64,000 bases of DNA, taken from positions 62,001 through 126,000 of the forward strand of contig NZ_JAKQZG010000015.1 in assembly GCF_024359545.1 (NCBI RefSeq), read 5' to 3'. The stretch's first letter is position 1, and each line of letters starts with the position of its first letter. Made by a program: the position numbers and the translations under genes. Shown here piece by piece: positions 59,529-64,000 of this stretch. The notes under the pieces are model-generated. The model ran no database searches. It saw only the letters and a program-made list of their open reading frames with translations, and had not been told where the DNA came from. The DNA is from Jiella marina (lineage in GTDB: Bacteria > Pseudomonadota > Alphaproteobacteria > Rhizobiales > Rhizobiaceae).

Positions 59529-59719
59529 CCTGCGGTGCGTACCATACGCCGAGCGTCGCCTGTCCCGAAGGTGGGACATCTCTATGCTTGCATGGCGAGG
59601 CCGCGCCGCTTATTTGACGGACTCTCGGGAAGAGGGTCGGTTCAGTCTGCCCGAGTTCGGTCGGGCGCCCTGACGCGCTTTCCGGCCAACAATCGGGACA
59701 ACCGGGAGAGCGCCTCGTC

Positions 59720-61063
59720 ATGGCATCGGCAGCGGAACAACTTGCCGCAAATCTCAACTTTTCGGCTTTTGCCAAGGCCGAGGATCTGAAAAAGCGCATC
59801 TGGTTCACTCTTGGCGCTTTGCTCGTCTATCGCCTGGGGACGTATATCCCCATGCCCGGCATCGATCCGGAAGCGCTCGCACGAGCCTTCGAGCAGCAGT
59901 CCACCGGCATTCTCGGCCTCTTCAACATGTTCTCGGGCGGCGCCGTCGGGCGCATGGCGATCTTCGCCCTCGGGATCATGCCCTACATCTCCGCCTCGAT
60001 CATCATTCAGCTGATGACCTCGGTCGTTCCCTCGCTGGAACAGCTGAAGAAGGAAGGTGAGCAGGGCCGTAAGGTCATCAACCAGTACACCCGTTACGGC
60101 ACGGTGCTGCTTGCGACGTTCCAGGCCTATGGCATTGCCGTCGGGTTGGAGACGCAGGCAGGGCTCGTCGTCGATCCGGGCTGGTTCTTCCGGATCTCGG
60201 CAGTCATTACGCTTGTCGGCGGTACGATGTTCCTGATGTGGCTCGGTGAACAGATTACCTCGCGCGGCATCGGCAACGGTATTTCGCTGATCATCTTCGC
60301 GGGCATCGTCGCGCATCTGCCGGCCGCGATCGCCAACCTCCTCGAACTTGGCCGCACGGGCGCTCTGTCGACCGCGGTGATCCTGCTGGTCATCGTCGTC
60401 GCGATCGCCTGCATCGCCTTCATCGTTTTCATGGAGCGCGCCCAGCGCCGTCTTCTGATCCAGTATCCGAAGCGACAGGTGGGCAACCGCATGTTCCAGG
60501 GTGACACGTCGCACCTGCCGCTGAAGCTGAACACCGCCGGCGTCATTCCGCCAATCTTCGCCTCATCGCTTCTGCTCCTGCCGGTGACGGTGGCGAATTT
60601 CGCCGATACCGAGAACCTGCCGGACTGGGGCACGGCGATCGTCGCCGCGCTTGGGCACGGCCAGCCGCTCTACATGCTGTTCTATGCGGGCCTGATCGCC
60701 TTCTTCGCCTTCTTCTACACGGCCGTCGTCTTCAATCCGAAGGACACTGCCGACAATCTGAAGAAGCATGGCGGCTTCATTCCCGGCATTCGGCCGGGCG
60801 AACGGACGGCCGAGTATATCGACTACGTCTTGACGCGCATTACGGTGGTCGGCGCGCTCTACCTGGTCCTGATCTGCCTGCTGCCCGAATTCCTGATTTC
60901 CGCAGCCGGCGTTCCGTTCTATCTCGGTGGTACGTCGCTGCTCATCGTCGTCAGCGTGACGATGGACACGGTGGCTCAGATTCAGGGGCATCTGCTGGCC
61001 CATCAGTATGAAGGGCTCGTGAAGAAAGCCAAGCTCAGAGGGGGGAAACGGGGAGCCAGATGA
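59720..61063 (+). CDS. secY: Preprotein translocase subunit SecY
   Basis: A 447-residue channel subunit with ten membrane helices. Conserved parts are [51 protein letters not shown] and the cytoplasmic [17 protein letters not shown] loop. It forms the Sec pore with SecE. Its stop overlaps adk by 4 nt. Confidence 0.98.
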   Translation: MASAAEQLAANLNFSAFAKAEDLKKRIWFTLGALLVYRLGTYIPMPGIDPEALARAFEQQSTGILGLFNMFSGGAVGRMAIFALGIMPYISASIIIQLMTSVVPSLEQLKKEGEQGRKVINQYTRYGTVLLATFQAYGIAVGLETQAGLVVDPGWFFRISAVITLVGGTMFLMWLGEQITSRGIGNGISLIIFAGIVAHLPAAIANLLELGRTGALSTAVILLVIVVAIACIAFIVFMERAQRRLLIQYPKRQVGNRMFQGDTSHLPLKLNTAGVIPPIFASSLLLLPVTVANFADTENLPDWGTAIVAALGHGQPLYMLFYAGLIAFFAFFYTAVVFNPKDTADNLKKHGGFIPGIRPGERTAEYIDYVLTRITVVGALYLVLICLLPEFLISAAGVPFYLGGTSLLIVVSVTMDTVAQIQGHLLAHQYEGLVKKAKLRGGKRGAR

Positions 61064-61707
61064 AGCTGATTTTGCTAGGACCGCCGGGCGCGGGGAAGGG
61101 CACGCAGGCGCAAAGGCTGGTCAATCGCCACAACATTCCGCAGCTTTCCACCGGCGACATGCTGCGGGCGGCCGTGGCGGCCGAAACCGAAGTCGGGAAG
61201 AAGGCCAAGGCGATCATGGACGCCGGTGATCTGGTTCCCGACGAGGTGGTGAACGCCATCGTCGCGGAGCGGATCGAACAGCCGGATTGTGCGAACGGCT
61301 TCATCCTCGACGGCTATCCCCGCACGCTGAAGCAGGCGGACGCCCTCGAAGCGCTGCTTGCCGAGCGGGGGCTGAAACTCGATCATGTGATCGAGATGCG
61401 GGTCGAAGACGAGGTCCTCGTCAAGCGGGTCTCGGGGCGGTTTTCCTGCGCCAAATGCGGCGCGGTCTATCACGATGAGGATCATAAGCCGAAGGCGGAA
61501 GGCGTTTGCGACAATTGCGGCTCCACCGACTTCAAGCGGCGCCCTGACGACAACGCCGAGACCATGCGCTCGCGGTTGCGCACCTACTACAAGGAAACCT
61601 CGCCGCTCCTCGGCTACTACCATTGCAAGGGAACGCTGAAGACGATCGACGGGATGGCGCCGATCGATACGGTGACGAACAGTATCGAGTCCATCCTGGC
61701 AGGCTAG
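61060..61707 (+). CDS. adk: Adenylate kinase, zinc-lid long form
   Basis: A 215-residue adenylate kinase (ATP + AMP to 2 ADP). The P loop [10 protein letters not shown] is at 8-17, the AMP region TGDMLRAAV at 31-39, and DGYPRT at 84-89. The LID contains a four-cysteine zinc site (C130, C133, C150, C153). The ATGA overlap with secY couples translation. Several well-known alphaproteobacterial Adk proteins are the short-lid form, so the long zinc form is a lineage marker. Confidence 0.97.
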   Translation: MKLILLGPPGAGKGTQAQRLVNRHNIPQLSTGDMLRAAVAAETEVGKKAKAIMDAGDLVPDEVVNAIVAERIEQPDCANGFILDGYPRTLKQADALEALLAERGLKLDHVIEMRVEDEVLVKRVSGRFSCAKCGAVYHDEDHKPKAEGVCDNCGSTDFKRRPDDNAETMRSRLRTYYKETSPLLGYYHCKGTLKTIDGMAPIDTVTNSIESILAG

Positions 61708-61931
61708 GGAGCCACGGCTACGTAGCGAAGACAGGGGACGCCGCCCTGCCGGTGTCCCGCCGCTGCGATTCTCTCGCCGACTGCCTGTCCGCTGCCCGCC
61801 GGGATCATGTCTGCATTGCCGGTGACGGGCTGGCGGTGGCCCCCTCGTTCGCTAAGATCTCCTACGTGTTGAAGGTCGAGGGCGACTGTACGCACGCCTC
61901 TGGCCTCGCTGAGGGGCCGTAACGTGATAGG
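61708..61931 (+). other. adk-metX intergenic region
   Basis: A 224-nt space. The rpsM-rpsK-rpoA-rplQ genes usually found after adk are not here. I see no clear intrinsic terminator and no convincing SAM-binding riboswitch; only a GCTAAGAT stretch near 61853 recalls part of SAM-II. Small open frames are shadows. Confidence 0.6.
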
Positions 61932-63131
61932 ATGATATCGCCGATGACGGTCGACATCGCCCGGGAAAATCTGGAAATCGGCGCCGGCAGTCGAGAGGTC
62001 TACGAGCCCTCCAGCCCGGTGGCCCAGTTCGGCCCGGACGAACCGCTGCATCTCGATGCCGGTGTCGACCTCGCGCCTTTCCAGCTGGCCTACAATACGT
62101 ACGGCACACTCAACGCCAGCAAGACCAACGCGATCCTTGTCTGTCATGCGCTGACGGGTGATCACTATGCTGCCAGCCAATCGCCCGTGACGGGCAAGCC
62201 GGGCTGGTGGTCTTCGATCATCGGGCCCGGCAAGCCGATCGACACGGATCGTTATTTCGTCATCTGTTCCAACGTCCTCGGCGGTTGTCTCGGCTCGACG
62301 GGGCCGGCCTCGATCAACCCCAAGACCGGCGAACCCTACGGCCTCACCCTGCCGGTCATCACGATCCGGGACATGGTGCGCGCCCAGGCCATGCTGGTCG
62401 AGAAGCTCGGCATCGACACGTTGTTCGCCGTCATCGGTGGGTCGATGGGTGGCATGCAGGTCCTGCAGTGGACGGTGAGCTATCCCAACAAGGTGTTTGC
62501 CGCGTTGCCGATCGCGACCGGCGCACGCCACTGCGCTCAGAACATCGCCTTCCACGAAGTCGGCCGCCAGGCTGTCATGGCCGATCCCGACTGGCATGGC
62601 GGTCGCTATTTCGCGCATGGCAAGCGACCGGTGAAGGGCCTCGCCGTCGCCCGCATGACCGCGCACGTGACCTATCTGTCGGAAATGGCGCTGCACCGGA
62701 AGTTCGGGCGCAACCTGCAGGATCGCGAGACGCTGGGATTCGGCTTCGAAGCCGACTTCCAGATCGAGAGCTACCTGCGCCACCAGGGCATGACCTTCGT
62801 CGACCGCTTCGATGCCAACTCCTATCTCTACATGACCCGCGCGATGGACTATTTCGACATCGCAGCGGATTACGGTGGCAGCCTTGCCCGCGCGTTCAGG
62901 GGGTCGCAGACGCGATTCTGCCTGGTGTCCTTCTCGTCCGACTGGCTGTTTCCGACCGAGGAGAATCGGGCCGTGGTCCACGCTCTCAACGCGGCGGCGG
63001 CCTCGGTTTCCTTCGTCGAGATCGAGACCGATCGTGGCCACGACGCGTTTCTTCTGGAGGAGCCACACTTCTTCGATGCGATCAACGGTTTCGTCTCTTC
63101 GGCTGCCCGGGCGAGGGGGCTTTCCTCGTGA
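61932..63131 (+). CDS. metX: Homoserine O-acetyltransferase (MetX type)
   Basis: A 399-residue alpha/beta hydrolase-fold acyltransferase that activates homoserine for methionine synthesis. The nucleophile S171 is in [11 protein letters not shown], the triad Asp is in [12 protein letters not shown], and the His in [13 protein letters not shown]. The family can use acetyl- or succinyl-CoA, so the donor is not certain. ATG 61932 is used; ATG 61944 is an alternative. Its stop overlaps metW by 4 nt (GTGA). Confidence 0.94.
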   Translation: MISPMTVDIARENLEIGAGSREVYEPSSPVAQFGPDEPLHLDAGVDLAPFQLAYNTYGTLNASKTNAILVCHALTGDHYAASQSPVTGKPGWWSSIIGPGKPIDTDRYFVICSNVLGGCLGSTGPASINPKTGEPYGLTLPVITIRDMVRAQAMLVEKLGIDTLFAVIGGSMGGMQVLQWTVSYPNKVFAALPIATGARHCAQNIAFHEVGRQAVMADPDWHGGRYFAHGKRPVKGLAVARMTAHVTYLSEMALHRKFGRNLQDRETLGFGFEADFQIESYLRHQGMTFVDRFDANSYLYMTRAMDYFDIAADYGGSLARAFRGSQTRFCLVSFSSDWLFPTEENRAVVHALNAAAASVSFVEIETDRGHDAFLLEEPHFFDAINGFVSSAARARGLSS

Positions 63132-63796
63132 GCGTTTCTGCGCAAACCGGAGCGGTCTCTTCAACGGCCACGAGTGAGCTAGTCACAGCGCCCGCGACGG
63201 CGCGCGTCGACCTCGAACTGATCGCGGAACTGGTCGCACCCTACTCCCGCGTGCTCGACGTCGGTTGTGGGGACGGAGCGCTCCTGTCGCTCCTTGAGAT
63301 GCGCCGCTCGATCGACGGCCGCGGCGTCGAACTCAGCCAGGTTGGCGTCAACGAATGCGTCGCACGCGGGCTTTCGGTCATTCAGGGCGATGCCGACAAG
63401 GACCTCGTCTATTATCCCGACGACAGTTTCGACTATGTCATCCTGTCCCAGACGATCCAGGCGACCCACAATCCCAAGACCGTGCTGGCCGAGCTCCTGC
63501 GGATCGGGGGACGCGCGATCGTCTCGTTCCCCAATTTCGGCCATTGGTCGATTCGATACTGGGTCGGTCTGCGCGGGCGGATGCCGGTGACGAAAAATCT
63601 CAGCCAGGCCTGGTACGAGACGCCCAACATCCATTTTTGCACGATCCGCGATTTCGTGGCCCTGGCGGAAGAACTCGGCGCGACGGTCGAGACCGCGATG
63701 GCGATCAATGCGACCGGCCAGAAGATGGGCATGAAGATGCCCTGGTGGTTCTGGAATCTCTTCGGGCAGCAGGCCGTATTCGTCCTCAAGCGCTGA
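63128..63796 (+). CDS. metW: Methionine biosynthesis protein MetW
   Basis: A 222-residue SAM-methyltransferase-fold protein with motif [16 protein letters not shown] and the family hallmarks [20 protein letters not shown] and [20 protein letters not shown]. MetW acts with MetX in methionine synthesis. The GTG start overlaps the metX stop (GTGA), so the two are translated together. Confidence 0.95.
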   Translation: MSVSAQTGAVSSTATSELVTAPATARVDLELIAELVAPYSRVLDVGCGDGALLSLLEMRRSIDGRGVELSQVGVNECVARGLSVIQGDADKDLVYYPDDSFDYVILSQTIQATHNPKTVLAELLRIGGRAIVSFPNFGHWSIRYWVGLRGRMPVTKNLSQAWYETPNIHFCTIRDFVALAEELGATVETAMAINATGQKMGMKMPWWFWNLFGQQAVFVLKR

Positions 63797-64000
63797 CGGC
63801 GCCGGGTATCCCAAAGCCTCTGAGCGAGCGCGGGGCCGCCATGCAGGCGTCGTTCACCGCCGTGACCTTTCCTCCAGGAGAATGGCGACGGATCGTCTGG
63901 CGATCGGCAGCGGTGCCTTCGGATCAATGGGGCGTGGCGGTTCGTCAGGGTGGTCGGAGCGCAGTTCCAGACGGAAGCGATGGTCCGGTCGCGGCGTCGG
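63797..64000. other. Region after metW to window edge
   Basis: The plus frame from ATG 63841 is open to the edge (53 codons) and a minus frame ending at 63854 is also open to the edge; neither has a recognised domain, so no gene is called. In related genomes a minus-strand gene often follows metW. Confidence 0.35.

Noticed and set aside
61708-61931. SAM-II-type riboswitch before metX
   Set aside because: Only a GCTAAGAT stretch resembles the 3' part; the other conserved pieces and pseudoknot pairing are not visible.
62207-63127. Upstream extension of the metW frame inside metX
   Set aside because: metX is certain in this stretch, and metW begins at GTG 63128 with the typical 4-nt overlap.

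Overview
The window reads as chromosome from an alphaproteobacterium, most likely of the Hyphomicrobiales (Rhizobiales). This rests on high GC, the Rhizobiales-style gene order (rlmB, tRNA-Tyr, tRNA-Gly, tuf, tRNA-Trp, secE, nusG, rplKAJL, rpoBC, rpsLG, fusA, tuf, S10 and spc operons), a dnaG-rpoD pair, a consensus CtrA box before rpoD, and metX-metW. A family such as Aurantimonadaceae is possible, but I cannot prove it from the sequence alone.

1-5.5 kb: a GNAT/C39-peptidase fusion cut by the window edge, followed by a RimK-like ATP-grasp ligase; a convergent tail-fibre-like gene (DUF2793 plus an S74-like chaperone end); and an lrgA/lrgB-type membrane pair. 5.6-11.4 kb: dnaG, rpoD, then a tightly packed DUF4160-DUF2442-Uma2 group and a HlyU-family gene. 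11.5-14.6 kb: an accessory gene for a 660-residue protein with a long alanine-rich helix, with a complete IS630-family element sitting exactly in its stop codon. 14.8-22.1 kb: an SDR oxidoreductase, an NTF2-like protein, a GNAT and a dienelactone hydrolase on the plus strand. Facing them on the minus strand are argC, a WbpE-like sugar aminotransferase, an agmatinase and rlmB.

22.3-31.9 kb: tRNA-Tyr and tRNA-Gly are followed by a 1.6-kb AT-rich micro-island. It holds three overlapping small genes (the last a DUF2335 membrane protein) and is bracketed by a 23-bp direct repeat that includes the first bases of tRNA-Gly. After the first tuf comes a 6-kb surface-glycan locus of seven genes: a TylF-type methyltransferase, an ELM1-family protein, two GT-A-like transferases and three proteins resembling the sialyltransferase fold. 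It lies between tuf and tRNA-Trp, which are usually adjacent in related genomes.

31.8-61.7 kb: the transcription and translation core, running entirely on the plus strand: tRNA-Trp, secE, nusG, rplKAJL, rpoBC, a GNAT, rpsLG, fusA, the second tuf, the full S10 and spc operons, secY and adk. Several strong hairpins lie inside this block (rplL-rpoB, rpoC-GNAT, tuf-rpsJ, rplR-rpsE, rplO-secY) and probably set transcript boundaries. The expected next genes (rpsM, rpsK, rpoA, rplQ) are absent, and the methionine genes metX and metW follow instead.

The best candidates for undescribed biology are the tRNA-Gly micro-island operon, the sialyltransferase-like glycan locus, the GNAT/C39 plus RimK-like pair, and the alanine-rich winged-helix protein beside the IS630 element.
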